A DNA stretch of 64,000 bases from Alkalibacillus salilacus (GTDB taxonomy: Bacteria; Bacillota; Bacilli; Bacillales; Alkalibacillaceae), in assembly GCF_030812915.1 (NCBI RefSeq), contig NZ_JAUSTQ010000012.1, forward strand, positions 1 through 64,000. The letters are read 5' to 3'. Position numbers and translations under genes: made by a program. Of this stretch, positions 35,892-44,767 are shown piece by piece (position 1 is the stretch's first letter; the number at the start of each line of letters is the position of its first letter). The notes beneath the pieces were generated by a model. It was not told the DNA's origin. It saw only the letters and a list, made by a program, of their open reading frames with translations, and made no database searches.

Positions 35892-36881
35892 ATGATGAAA
35901 TTCGGTATTATCAGTACAGCCAATATTGCGCAAAAGGCTTTGATTCCAGCAATGAAGCGGGCAGAAAATGCTGAGGTTGTCGCGATTGCGAGTGGGTCAG
36001 GTCAAGCAGAAGAAGTCGCGGCAGAGCTCGATATCCCAACAGCGTACACACGTTATGAAGATGTACTCGCTGACTCAGAAGTTGAGGCAGTTTATATTCC
36101 ACTTCCAAATCATTTACATAAGGAATGGGTTTTTAAAGCAGCTGAATCTGGGAAGCATATTTTGTGTGAAAAGCCAGCTGGATTAAAAGCGCAAGAGATG
36201 ATTGAAATGGAAGGGGTCTGCCAAAAGCATGGTGTGACGTTTATGGAAGCTTTTATGTATCAGTTTCATAAGCAGCACGACCGCGTGAAAGAATTGATTC
36301 AAAGCGGAGAAATTGGCTATGTAACATTAATGCGTGCGAGCTTTTCGTTCCCGCTGCGTAATCCAGAAGGTAATATTCGCGTGGATGCTTCAAAAGGTGG
36401 CGGCAGTCTATATGATGTCGGCAGTTATTGTTTACATACGTTTCAAAATATTTTAGATGACAAAATTGCGAATGTATTTGTGCAAGGTGATGTGAGCTCA
36501 ACATTTGATGTGGATATGTCAGCTCGAGGTTTGGTGAACATGGCAAATGGTGTGCCAGCTATGTTTGATTGTGGTTTTGAGACGGAAATGCGCCACGAAT
36601 ATGAAGTGGTTGGTACACATGGTTCGATCAAAGTACCGAGCGCTTATCGTCCCGATGCGTTTGGTCATGAAGGGCATGTCATCGTTGAAAAAGGTGGTGT
36701 GACGCGTGACGAGCGAATCATGACTGATCAATATAAAGAAGAGGTTGAGCATTTTGTAGAGGCTGTGATTAAAGGTGAAACACCGCGTAATACGTATGAG
36801 CGATCGAAGCATACGATGGCAGTAATTGATGCTTGTTATGAATCGATGAACAGTCAGAAAGTGGTTGAAGTGGATCAGTAA
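35892..36881 (+). CDS. Gfo/Idh/MocA family oxidoreductase
   Basis: A 329-residue NAD(P)-dependent dehydrogenase. The N-terminus FGIISTANIAQKALIPAMKRAENAEVVAIAS, then VYIPLPNHLHKEWV and LCEKPAG, give the Rossmann fold and the conserved EKP lysine. The middle has TFMEAFMYQFHKQHDRVKELI and GGGSLYDVGSYCLHTF, typical of the trans-dihydrodiol / deoxyhexose dehydrogenase subgroup. It is similar in fold but not closely similar to the protein at 32757. GAGGTGATGATAA precedes the ATG. A membrane-anchored protein gene follows after 24 bases. Substrate unknown. Confidence 0.88.
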   Translation: MMKFGIISTANIAQKALIPAMKRAENAEVVAIASGSGQAEEVAAELDIPTAYTRYEDVLADSEVEAVYIPLPNHLHKEWVFKAAESGKHILCEKPAGLKAQEMIEMEGVCQKHGVTFMEAFMYQFHKQHDRVKELIQSGEIGYVTLMRASFSFPLRNPEGNIRVDASKGGGSLYDVGSYCLHTFQNILDDKIANVFVQGDVSSTFDVDMSARGLVNMANGVPAMFDCGFETEMRHEYEVVGTHGSIKVPSAYRPDAFGHEGHVIVEKGGVTRDERIMTDQYKEEVEHFVEAVIKGETPRNTYERSKHTMAVIDACYESMNSQKVVEVDQ

Positions 36882-36905
36882 CTGACGCGTTTGAGGAGGG
36901 TGACA

Positions 36906-37448
36906 TTGAAACCATTATATAAATGGCTGATTGGTATTGGGATTGTATTAGGAATAGGTGTTGGAATTTTTCTCGGGACGGACCGTTTTATTGATCAGTA
37001 TTTTGGCGGAGGCGATTCAGAAGGCCAAGTTAATAATGAGAAGCAAGTCGGTGAATTATCGGAAGAAAAATTTGAGAACAGCGAGAATCCGTCTGAACTG
37101 AATCCCTTTGGTGACGAAATTGATCAGGCGCAATTAACGGATCACGATGTTCAAGTTTATATTCATAAGATGTCGCACCAGAAAGTTGAAGCGAGTGAGA
37201 AGTGGGGATTCTACCTGATTACGGATGAGCGGATTGAATGGTTGCAAAGTGGTGTGGAGGTCTCGAGCGAGAATCTCGATCATGCAGACACGTACCAATC
37301 TATTTTGAATGCCTGGGCTGAAGGTGACTTTTCTCAAGCTGATGATCATCATAATACAGTGTGGGAGCTTCAAGATGGCACAGTCGGTTATGCGAGAGAT
37401 GTGCTCACACCGGAGGAAGAGGAAGCGTATATTGATCAAGCACAGTAA
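36906..37448 (+). CDS. Membrane-anchored protein, DUF6241-like
   Basis: A 180-residue protein with an N-terminal hydrophobic anchor (about residues 5-24, WLIGIGIVLGIGVGIFLG) and an acidic extracytoplasmic part. The C-terminal half contains IHKMSHQKV...KWGFYLITDERIEWL and YQSILNAWAEGDFSQADDHHNTVW, which I associate with DUF6241 proteins of Bacillaceae; function unknown. The TTG at 36906 is preferred because GAGGAGGGTGACA precedes it; the in-frame start at 36891 overlaps that site. Probably co-transcribed with the oxidoreductase. Confidence 0.65.
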   Translation: MKPLYKWLIGIGIVLGIGVGIFLGTDRFIDQYFGGGDSEGQVNNEKQVGELSEEKFENSENPSELNPFGDEIDQAQLTDHDVQVYIHKMSHQKVEASEKWGFYLITDERIEWLQSGVEVSSENLDHADTYQSILNAWAEGDFSQADDHHNTVWELQDGTVGYARDVLTPEEEEAYIDQAQ

Positions 37449-37453
37449 TTGAA

Positions 37454-37827
37454 GGTCGCTGATAAATTATAGCGAGTCGCTGATAAAATTGAAATGGCGC
37501 CGATAAATTTAAAATGGCGCTGATATATTTGTTGAGTCGCCGATAAAATGAACAGGTCGCTGATATCGCATAAATAACGGCAAAAAAGTGAAGCAGTCCG
37601 CTGATATAATGGAAATATCGGCGAACTCAGTCGAGACGCACCTCCGTAATTGAGGGTCGCTGATAAATTATAGCAAGTCGCTGATAAAATTGAAATGGCG
37701 CCGATAAATTTAAAATGGCGCTGATATATTTGTTGAGTCGCCGATAAAATGAGCAGGTTGCTGATATCGCATAAATAACGGCAACAAAGTGAAGCAAGCC
37801 GCTGATATAATGGAAATATCGGCGAAC
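37454..37827 (+). repeat. Periodic repeat array duplicated in tandem (array 4)
   Basis: Two nearly identical 201-base copies begin at 37454 and 37655. Each has units GGTCGCTGATAA, AGTCGCTGATAA, GGCGCCGATAA, GGCGCTGATA, GTCGCCGATAA and GGTCGCTGATA at 19-22 bases, then a CCGCTGATATAATGGAAATATCGGCGA inverted end compressed to one hairpin. Few differences exist between copies, so the duplication is recent. Confidence 0.9.
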
Positions 37828-37922
37828 TCAGTCGAGATGCACGCTCATAATCTAATCGTACTGATCAATCTCAATCCTCGCCCATTTATCGATCAACTTA
37901 ATATGCCCCTACATACAGAAAA

Positions 37923-37952
37923 GGAAGCACTCATAACAAGTGCTTCCTTCTT
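37923..37952 (-). terminator. Terminator of the GntR-ABC operon
   Basis: GGAAGCACT and AGTGCTTCC pair around CATAACA, with AAGG/CCTT extensions. It sits at the end of the minus-strand permease gene; the plus strand also shows TTCTTTTT after it. Confidence 0.8.
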
Positions 37953-37953
37953 T

Positions 37954-38673
37954 TTACATTTTAATCACAATATCTTTCGTCAGACGTCGGTTAACTAAAG
38001 CTAGGATCAGAATTAATCCGACTGCAATAGCTGTTACGATTGGGAGGGAGAGTTCGCTGCTTTCAGTGGCTAAACCGAACAGGATATATTTTTCGTCATC
38101 CCATAAAGCTTCTGTCATCATGCCTGCGTAAATGACGACTCCGATAAAGATGAGGCCAATCATCCAATTGTAACGATAAAAGCCAATCGTGATAAACCAG
38201 CCGAGCATAAAGTGGATCATGAGTGTTAAGATGTATTCTAAGCTTAGCATGGCGGCGCTTCCAAGTGATAAAGTAGCGACATCAATGGTTAGAGGCACCC
38301 ACGGAATGACGAGCATTTCCACTAGATTTAATAGAATGAAAGCGATAGGCAACGTCAAGGCTAGGCCAATACTCGAGATCAATGTTCCGAAAAAGTACTC
38401 CCATCTGGTAATACCGTTTTGACCGAAATAGGTGAGGAAGACGTAAACGGACATCAGCCCGATCACGAGCATAAATACCGTTGATGCTTCCGACATGAAT
38501 TCCAATAATGTCATTTCAGCAACTTCATTTAGTTGATCATCCACTCGATCTGCGACTACAAGTAAAGTCCCGCGCACGAGCACGCCACCAATGATGATAA
38601 ACCACAGCGCCCATTTCATTTGTTCGACATATTGACCGCCTGCGACCGTCCATTTTCTATCGGTTGTTTGCAT
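37954..38673 (-). CDS. ABC transporter permease subunit, YtrC/D-like
   Basis: A 239-residue integral membrane protein with six hydrophobic helices and no catalytic motif. The gene overlaps the ATPase gene by 17 bases and lies in a GntR-ATPase-permease operon like the B. subtilis ytr set, so it is the membrane subunit of that transporter. Such systems respond to antibiotics or lipid II-binding peptides in some relatives, but the substrate here is unknown. CGAAAGAGGTGG precedes its ATG. Confidence 0.75.
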   Translation of the reverse strand: MQTTDRKWTVAGGQYVEQMKWALWFIIIGGVLVRGTLLVVADRVDDQLNEVAEMTLLEFMSEASTVFMLVIGLMSVYVFLTYFGQNGITRWEYFFGTLISSIGLALTLPIAFILLNLVEMLVIPWVPLTIDVATLSLGSAAMLSLEYILTLMIHFMLGWFITIGFYRYNWMIGLIFIGVVIYAGMMTEALWDDEKYILFGLATESSELSLPIVTAIAVGLILILALVNRRLTKDIVIKM

Positions 38674-39547
38674 GACTGTCCACCTCTTTCGTTAAATGTA
38701 TAAATAGATCTTGTAATGCTGGTTGTTGCGTTTCAAGGCCAATTTCGCGTGCCTTTTGTCCTAATGATTCGGCTTGTTCCGTTAAGATTAGAGCTGATTT
38801 TGTTCGGCCGAGCTTTTCTTCATTTAGAACCTGATCATTCGCCGTAAGATCATCAACCTCATCCGTTGCTCCAGTAATCTGTACAGCTCTGGACATTAAC
38901 GATTCATAGTCATCTGCCAGTAACATTTCGCCGTTTTGAATCATCACGACTTCATCGAATAAATGATCCATTTCTGAGACGAGATGCGTGGATAAAATGA
39001 AAATTCTTGGATGCTCTGTTTGTTCGTTTAAAATTTCGCGGTAAAATAAATCGCGCGTCGGGGCGTCCATCCCTAAATAAGACTCATCAAAAATAGTGAT
39101 TGGACAACGGCTTGCTAAACCAACCGTGACGTTAAAAGCGGATTGCATCCCTGTTGATAGTTTTTGAAGCGGTTTTTTCAGTGGTAAGTTAAACCGATTA
39201 ACTAGTTCCATCGCGTAATCATAATCAAAATTCGGTCGGAAAAAAGGCAGGTCTTTTAATAGGCTCTCAACTTTCTCTGTTTCGTCACTGTAGTCCTTAT
39301 CATAAGAAAAACAAATTTGTTGCATGGCATTTGGATTTTCAAAAATAGTTTCCTCATTTAATTCGATTTGGCCACTTGTAACAGGGCGGAAAGCAGCTAA
39401 TAACGATAATAATGACGTTTTCCCAGCGCCATTTCGGCCTAAAAGTCCATATATTTTGCTATCTTCCAAATTGAGATCTATATTTTTTAAAATCGAATCA
39501 CCCTTAATCGTGAGTGACACATCATTGAATTGTACGTGGTTAGACAT
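38657..39547 (-). CDS. ABC transporter ATP-binding protein, YtrB/E-like
   Basis: A 296-residue ATPase. Walker A is GLLGRNGAGKTSLL (about residues 34-47), the signature is LSTGMQSAF, and Walker B is CPITIFDES with an H-loop in LSTHLVSEM. The last 80 residues are a variable regulatory domain. The ATG overlaps the GntR stop region at 39547 and GGAGGGGAC precedes it. It pairs with the downstream permease. Antibiotic-response exporters of the Ytr type are the nearest analogy. Confidence 0.88.
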   Translation of the reverse strand: MSNHVQFNDVSLTIKGDSILKNIDLNLEDSKIYGLLGRNGAGKTSLLSLLAAFRPVTSGQIELNEETIFENPNAMQQICFSYDKDYSDETEKVESLLKDLPFFRPNFDYDYAMELVNRFNLPLKKPLQKLSTGMQSAFNVTVGLASRCPITIFDESYLGMDAPTRDLFYREILNEQTEHPRIFILSTHLVSEMDHLFDEVVMIQNGEMLLADDYESLMSRAVQITGATDEVDDLTANDQVLNEEKLGRTKSALILTEQAESLGQKAREIGLETQQPALQDLFIHLTKEVDSHANNR

Positions 39548-39921
39548 TATTGTCCCCTCCTTTTTGTGTCTTGAATGATTTGCGTCAGTTCTTCTTCTGA
39601 CATGTTTAATTTCTCAGCTTCTGCCAATAAATCGCGGACGTAGCGCTCGACGAATGATGCCTTGCGCTGTTCGATTAATTTGGCTTTGGCACCCTCTGCA
39701 ACAAACATTCCAACACCTCGCTTTTTGTATAAAATGCCTTCTTCGACTAGCTGATTAATCCCTTTTGAGACGGTTAAATGATTGACTTTATAAAAATTAA
39801 CTAATTGATTCGTTGAAGGAGCTTGCTCGCCTTCAGGTAATTGATCGTTTAATATTTGGTCTTCGATGATTTCGCGTATCTGTTGAAAAATCGGACGATC
39901 ATCTCGAAAGGATCCCGTCAT
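39547..39921 (-). CDS. GntR family regulator, YtrA subfamily
   Basis: A 124-residue regulator: a winged HTH over about residues 10-75 (FQQIREIIEDQILNDQLPEGEQAPSTNQLVNFYKVNHLTVSKGINQLVEEGILYKKRGVGMFV in pattern) and a short helical dimerisation tail, the hallmark of the YtrA group. It leads the ABC operon and probably represses it; YtrA operators are AT-rich palindromes near the promoter, and the upstream region is rich in TATA runs. AAAGGTGGTGACAGCCAA precedes the ATG. Confidence 0.88.
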   Translation of the reverse strand: MTGSFRDDRPIFQQIREIIEDQILNDQLPEGEQAPSTNQLVNFYKVNHLTVSKGINQLVEEGILYKKRGVGMFVAEGAKAKLIEQRKASFVERYVRDLLAEAEKLNMSEEELTQIIQDTKRRGQ

Positions 39922-40163
39922 TTGGCTGTCACCACCTTTAGTTTTGTGTGGATTGAGTTATGGTTATATAGTTATGTATATAAGTATATGTGATGAATTT
40001 AAAAATTGCAAGGGCATTTGCTTAAAGACTTGCTAAATAAAGCGATATTCAAATATAAATCCCCTACTTCTTATCAGCAAGTGGGGGATAACCAAATGAT
40101 TTTCATTCAAGAGATTCGATAATTTTCGGGCGCATAATAGGAGCAAGGGAGAGGTGAGCAGTC

Positions 40164-41312
40164 ATGAAAATCACGTCATTAATCACCTATGTCGTGCCAC
40201 CAAGGTGGTTATTTTTAAAAATCAAAACAGATGACGGGTTGATTGGCTGGGGTGAGCCTGTTGTTGAAGGTCGTGCAGAAACGGTTAAAGCGGCTGTTCA
40301 TGAGTTGGAAGATTACTTAATCGGCAAAAATCCGCTTCATATTGAAGATCATTGGAACGTGATGTACCGTGGTGGTTTTTATCACGGTGGACCAATCCGT
40401 ATGAGTGCGATTGCTGGTATTGACCAAGCATTATGGGATATTAAAGGGAAATACTATGATGCCCCAGTTTATGAACTCATGGGTGGTGCTTGTTACGATT
40501 CGATTAAAGTGTACTCTTGGACCAGCGGCGACCAACCGTCAGACGTTGGTCAAGCGGCGAAAGATGTCGTCGATAAAGAATTTCGTGCTGTCAAAATGAA
40601 CGAAACTGAAGAGTTGCAGTACATCGATACCTATGCCAAGATTGATCAAGTTGCAGAATGTGTAGCTGTGGTTCGTGAAGCAGTGGGTCCAGATATTGGC
40701 ATCGGCATTGACTTTCAAGGCCGTGACCACAAACCAATGGCAAAAGTGTTAGCAAAATAGCTAGAACGATATCGATTAATGTTTATTGAGGAGCCAGTTT
40801 TACCAGAACATAACGAAGCGTTACGTGATATCGCAACTCATACAGCTACACCTATCGCGACAGGTGAGAGAATGTACAGTCGTTGGGATTTTAAATCGTT
40901 ATTTGAAGACGGCTATGTTGATATTATTCAACATTATTTATCCCACGCGTGTGGTATTAACGAAGTGAAGAATATTGCGAGTATGGCAGAGGCTTATGAT
41001 GTAGCAGTTGCCCCACATTGTCCACTCGGTCCAATTGCATTAGCTGCTTGCCTGCAAGTCGATGCAACGAGTCATAGCGTGTTTATCTAGGAGCAATCGC
41101 TGGGTATCATTTATAATAAAGGGAGTGATATATTAGATTATATTCACGATCGTTCAGTCTTTGGTTATCAAAACGGTCACATCGCTTTACCTAAACAACC
41201 TGGTTTGGGTATTTCGATTAATGAAGAATACGTGAAGGAAAAAGCAGAACAAGGTCATCGCTGGCGTAATCCGATTTGGCGTCACGAAGGTGGCACGTTT
41301 GCTGAATGGTAA
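40164..41312 (+). pseudogene. dgoD: D-galactonate dehydratase relic with two in-frame amber codons
   Basis: One uninterrupted frame of 383 codons reads as D-galactonate dehydratase (enolase superfamily) from [15 protein letters not shown] to WRHEGGTFAEW, except for TAG codons at 40758-40760 and 41088-41090. In relatives these positions read AKxLE..R and FIQEQSLG, so GAG and CAG each became TAG. Conserved active-site residues are also altered: the catalytic His of DFHGR is Gln (DFQGRDH), and QPDLSHAGG became [22 protein letters not shown] and [14 protein letters not shown] survive. The combination indicates an inactivated gene. A ribosome binding site (GGGAGAGGTGAG) is still present. Confidence 0.88.
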
Positions 41313-41337
41313 TTTAAATGATAGAGGAGGCTAACTC

Positions 41338-41604
41338 ATGGCTAATCAAGTCGAAAAAACGATTCGGATTCAATTAAACGATGCTCAAACGATTATGGAA
41401 CTCAGTCAGCTAATCCAGAAATATAACGCCGAAATTTTTCTCCAAAAAAATGTCCTCGGCAGTATGGTGGAAGCCAATTTGAAAAGTATCTTAGGGCTAA
41501 TTAATTTACAGCTCCAAGGCGAAGACCAAGTGAAGGTAATCTGCGAAGGACCTGATGCAGAAACAGCACTTGAAGCGATTGAATCATTTCTTAAAGCTGG
41601 GTAA
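41338..41604 (+). CDS. HPr-like protein lacking the His-15 phosphorylation site
   Basis: An 88-residue protein of the HPr/Crh family. EANLKSILGLINL aligns with the regulatory Ser-46 region (NLKSIMG) of HPr, so the HPr-kinase serine is kept. The His-15 region (HARPATVLV in HPr) reads DAQTIMELS, so phosphotransfer in sugar uptake is impossible. This is the same logic as Crh, which has Gln at that site, but the sequence is not Crh-like. GAGGAGGCTAACTC precedes the ATG. It sits between a dgoD pseudogene and a permease; a possible role is a CcpA cofactor. Confidence 0.7.
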   Translation: MANQVEKTIRIQLNDAQTIMELSQLIQKYNAEIFLQKNVLGSMVEANLKSILGLINLQLQGEDQVKVICEGPDAETALEAIESFLKAG

Positions 41605-41616
41605 AAAGGTGTAAGT

Positions 41617-41645
41617 CGCTTCCCGCTAAATGTTTGCGGGAAGCG
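41617..41645 (+). terminator. Stem-loop after the HPr-like gene
   Basis: CGCTTCCCGC and GCGGGAAGCG form a perfect GC-rich stem with a 9-base loop. No T-run follows, so it may be a processing or stability hairpin rather than a full terminator. Confidence 0.55.
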
Positions 41646-41715
41646 TAAGCTATTTGATTAAAGATAAGTAAATCAACTAAGTTAAACAACAAGAGGGTAT
41701 GAGGAAGGTGAGTTT

Positions 41716-42612
41716 ATGGGAGTATTTTTAGAAGTTGTGCTACCAATTATTAGCGTGTTCATCATTGGTTATGTATTACAGAAATGGCGCCACCTTGATG
41801 TCAAACCAGTATCCGCAGTTACAATTTATGTTTTCATCCCGTTTCTCGTCTTCGATGCATTTTATTATGAAGAATTCAGTAGCGATTTTGGAATCGTTGT
41901 CGTTAGTTGTTTTGCGTTGTTATTTGCCACAATCACCCTTATTAAGCTATTAAAATGGGTGTTGAAATGGGATCAGGCTGAAGAAAGTGGCATGATTTTA
42001 TCGACAGCCTTCATGAATGCAGGAAATTATGGCACGCCGATTATTATGTTTGCGCTTAATGAAGAAGCGTTTAATTACGCGATTATTTTTATGTCGATTC
42101 AAACGATTATTATGAATGTGTTTGGCGTTTATTATGCCTCTCGAGGTGGTTATGAGATTCGTTACGCGATTTCTGCCGTGTTTAAAATGCCAGCAACTTA
42201 TGCTATATTGCTCGGGATTGGTTTAAATTTACTGGATATTAATTTACATACTAGTGTGCTCGATATGGTCGAATTCATGTCCGCTGTTGCTTTACCGCTT
42301 ATGATGATTGTTTTAGGGATGCAATTGGCGAATATTACATTTGATAAGTTTGAAATAGGTAAGGTCATGACAGGTACCGTCATAAAACTTCTAGTCATGC
42401 CGATCATGGCTTGGGGCTTAGTGATGTTGCTCCCTGTTTCAGATTTATTAGGAAAAGTTATAATCTTACAAGCAGCTATGCCAGCAGCAGCCACAACGAC
42501 TATGTTTGCACTTGAGTTCAAAGCAAGGCCAGATTTAGTCTCAAGCGTCACACTAGTCACTACGGTGCTAAGCGTGGTTACGATTTCGGTATTGCTATAT
42601 GTTTTAGTGTAA
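41716..42612 (+). CDS. AEC family transporter (auxin efflux carrier type)
   Basis: A 298-residue membrane protein with about 10 helices in two five-helix halves. Family features are the start VVLPIISVFIIGYVLQKW, AFMNAGNYGTPIIMFAL at the end of the first half, and LQAAMPAAATTTMFALEFKARPDLVSSVTLVTTVLSV in the second half. Bacterial AEC carriers move malate, malonate and similar carboxylates. Lying between relics of galactonate genes, it may have belonged to that pathway, but the frame itself is intact. GAGGAAGGTGAG precedes the ATG. Confidence 0.85.
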   Translation: MGVFLEVVLPIISVFIIGYVLQKWRHLDVKPVSAVTIYVFIPFLVFDAFYYEEFSSDFGIVVVSCFALLFATITLIKLLKWVLKWDQAEESGMILSTAFMNAGNYGTPIIMFALNEEAFNYAIIFMSIQTIIMNVFGVYYASRGGYEIRYAISAVFKMPATYAILLGIGLNLLDINLHTSVLDMVEFMSAVALPLMMIVLGMQLANITFDKFEIGKVMTGTVIKLLVMPIMAWGLVMLLPVSDLLGKVIILQAAMPAAATTTMFALEFKARPDLVSSVTLVTTVLSVVTISVLLYVLV

Positions 42613-42669
42613 TTAATAAATTAATTCGAATCTATCAATGAATGTTTATGATCGGGAGGTTTTGTTAAC

Positions 42670-42882
42670 ATGACACAGCATGATGTGTTTACGTTAGGTG
42701 AAACGATGGTAGTTTTTCAACCTGATCAGTATGCTCCATTAGATTATGTGCACCAATTTCCGAAAAAAATTGGTGGCGCTGAGTCGAATGTGGAAATTGG
42801 ACTCGCGCGGTTAGAGTGTCGAGTGGCTTGGTTTAGCCAATTAGGTGAAGTGGAGCGACCCAGGTCATTTTATGTGGTCTAA
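42670..42882 (+). pseudogene. Truncated KDG kinase fragment
   Basis: The first 58 codons (VFTLGETMVVFQPD...GGAESNVEIGLARL...WFSQLGE) match the N-terminus of PfkB-type 2-keto-3-deoxygluconate/galactonate kinases, such as the intact gene at 31179. After QLGE the sequence becomes unrelated and stops 12 codons later. The remaining 250 residues, including the ATP- and sugar-binding DxxGAGD motif, are absent downstream. GGGAGGTTTTGTTAAC still precedes the ATG. It is a deletion remnant, consistent with decay of the galactonate island. Confidence 0.8.
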
Positions 42883-43086
42883 ATGGAAATCTCGAAGTTG
42901 TATGGATCCATAATGAAATTGTTCGGTGATAAGTTTTTGGATAATGTTTGGAAATTCTCTGTATAGCAGGTAGGCTATAAATAGAAATCATATTATTCTT
43001 AATAAATTTGGCATGAATCAAATTACCATTTAACGACTAAATCCGTTATAATTATTTTTAGGAGTTGTAATAAAGGAGCGATTCGA

Positions 43087-44763
43087 GTGAATTGGCAAGA
43101 TCAATATCAGCGATGGAAAAACGATCAAGATTTAGAACCTCAATTAAAAGAAGCGTTACATAATATGAATGAAAACGAGATAGAAGCGGCCTTTAGTGGC
43201 ACGCTTGAATTCGGAACGGGTGGCATGCGTGGTGTGCTTGGGCCTGGGACGAATCGGATGAATGTCTATACGGTGCGCAAGGCGGCGAAAGGACTGGCGC
43301 TTTATTTAGAAGAACAAGGCATGGCTGATCGTGGCGTGGCGGTCGCGTATGATTCGCGCTATCAGTCACGAGAGTTTGCGGTTGAAACGGCGAAGGTTCT
43401 TGGCGTGCACGGCATTAAAACGTATGTCTTTACGGGTGTGCGTCCGACGCCGACGCTATCGTTTGCGGTTCGGCATCTGGAAGCAGGCGCGGGTGTCATG
43501 ATCACGGCGAGTCACAATCCACCTGAATATAACGGATATAAAGTGTATAACGAACAAGGCGCGCAGTTGCCGCCAGCTCAGGCAGATCAAATGATTGAAC
43601 AAGTGAATACTGTGGCCGATGAACTAGCGATCGCAGTGAAAGATCAATCAGAGATCGAAGCAGAAGGGTTGATAAATTGGATTGATGAAGCAGTGGACGA
43701 GGCTTATTTACGTGAGCTAAAATCTATTACTTATCGTGATGACGTGAAGCGGGATCTATCGATCGTATTCACGTCATTACATGGTACAGCGCATAATTTG
43801 GCGACGAGAAGTCTAGCTCAGGCCGGATTTGATCATGTTTTTGCTGTGTCGGAACAGGTCGAGGAAGATCCTGAGTTTTCAACGGTTAAATCACCGAATC
43901 CTGAAGAGCATCAAGCGTTTGAGTATGCGATTGCGAAAGGTCAGGATGTTGACGCGGATGTGTTGGTCGCGACAGACCCCGATGCTGACCGATTAGGCGT
44001 GGCTGCGAAGAAAGCGGATGGTGAGTATCATGTGTTAACGGGAAATCAGCTCGGAGCACTCATGCTTGATTATAAATTGGCGAATATGGATGACGTGCCT
44101 AGAAATAGCGTGATGATCAACACGATTGTAACGTCTCAGTTAGGTAAGGCCGTTGCGGATCACTATAATGTGACGACGGAGCATACGTTAACAGGATTTA
44201 AGTTTATCGCTGAGAAGATTGAAGAATATAATCAGTCTGGTGCGCATGAGTTTGTCTTTGGCTATGAAGAAAGCTACGGTTATTTAGTTGAGGATTTCGC
44301 ACGTGATAAAGACGCGATTCAGTCGACGTTATTGGCGTGTGAAATGGCTGCTTATTACCGTGAACAGGGCATGACCTTATTCGACGCGTTGGAGCAATTT
44401 TTTGAGCGTCATGGTTATTATTTTGAAGACTTGCATTCGCTGAAATTGGAAGGAACAGACGGACCTGAGCAAATTAATGCGATTATGGAAGATTTCCGTT
44501 TTAATCCGGTTGAAGGTGCGATTGCAGTTGAGGATTATTTAACTGGCAAACGGACTTATTTAGAGTCCGGCGAATCGGTTGATTTGAACTTGCCTGCGTC
44601 GAACGTGGTGAAGTTTTGGCTCGATGATGATACTTGGTGCTGCCTGCGTCCATCAGGCACGGAACCTAAGATGAAGTTTTATTTTGCGGTGAAAGGTGAA
44701 ACGCGTGAAGCTGCAGATGAGCGATTGAAGCAGTTGAAGGATCGTGTCTTAGAACGCCTTTAA
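43087..44763 (+). CDS. pgcA: Phospho-sugar mutase (alpha-phosphoglucomutase)
   Basis: A 558-residue enzyme interconverting glucose 6-phosphate and glucose 1-phosphate; with GalU it feeds UDP-glucose synthesis for wall polymers and glycolipids. It shows FGTGGMRGVLGPGTNRMN, the phosphoserine loop TASHNPPEYNGYK, metal-binding DPDADRLGV, the sugar-binding GYEESYGYL and the phosphate-binding LRPSGTEPKMKFY. Length is as in B. subtilis PgcA. The start is a GTG with AAAGGAGCG upstream. A monocistronic gene. Confidence 0.92.
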   Translation: MNWQDQYQRWKNDQDLEPQLKEALHNMNENEIEAAFSGTLEFGTGGMRGVLGPGTNRMNVYTVRKAAKGLALYLEEQGMADRGVAVAYDSRYQSREFAVETAKVLGVHGIKTYVFTGVRPTPTLSFAVRHLEAGAGVMITASHNPPEYNGYKVYNEQGAQLPPAQADQMIEQVNTVADELAIAVKDQSEIEAEGLINWIDEAVDEAYLRELKSITYRDDVKRDLSIVFTSLHGTAHNLATRSLAQAGFDHVFAVSEQVEEDPEFSTVKSPNPEEHQAFEYAIAKGQDVDADVLVATDPDADRLGVAAKKADGEYHVLTGNQLGALMLDYKLANMDDVPRNSVMINTIVTSQLGKAVADHYNVTTEHTLTGFKFIAEKIEEYNQSGAHEFVFGYEESYGYLVEDFARDKDAIQSTLLACEMAAYYREQGMTLFDALEQFFERHGYYFEDLHSLKLEGTDGPEQINAIMEDFRFNPVEGAIAVEDYLTGKRTYLESGESVDLNLPASNVVKFWLDDDTWCCLRPSGTEPKMKFYFAVKGETREAADERLKQLKDRVLERL

Positions 44764-44767
44764 TCAA

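Noticed and set aside
40164-41312. Programmed amber recoding or pyrrolysine insertion in dgoD
   Set aside because: Catalytic and conserved residues are also changed, the neighbouring KDG kinase is deleted, and no sign of recoding elements is visible.
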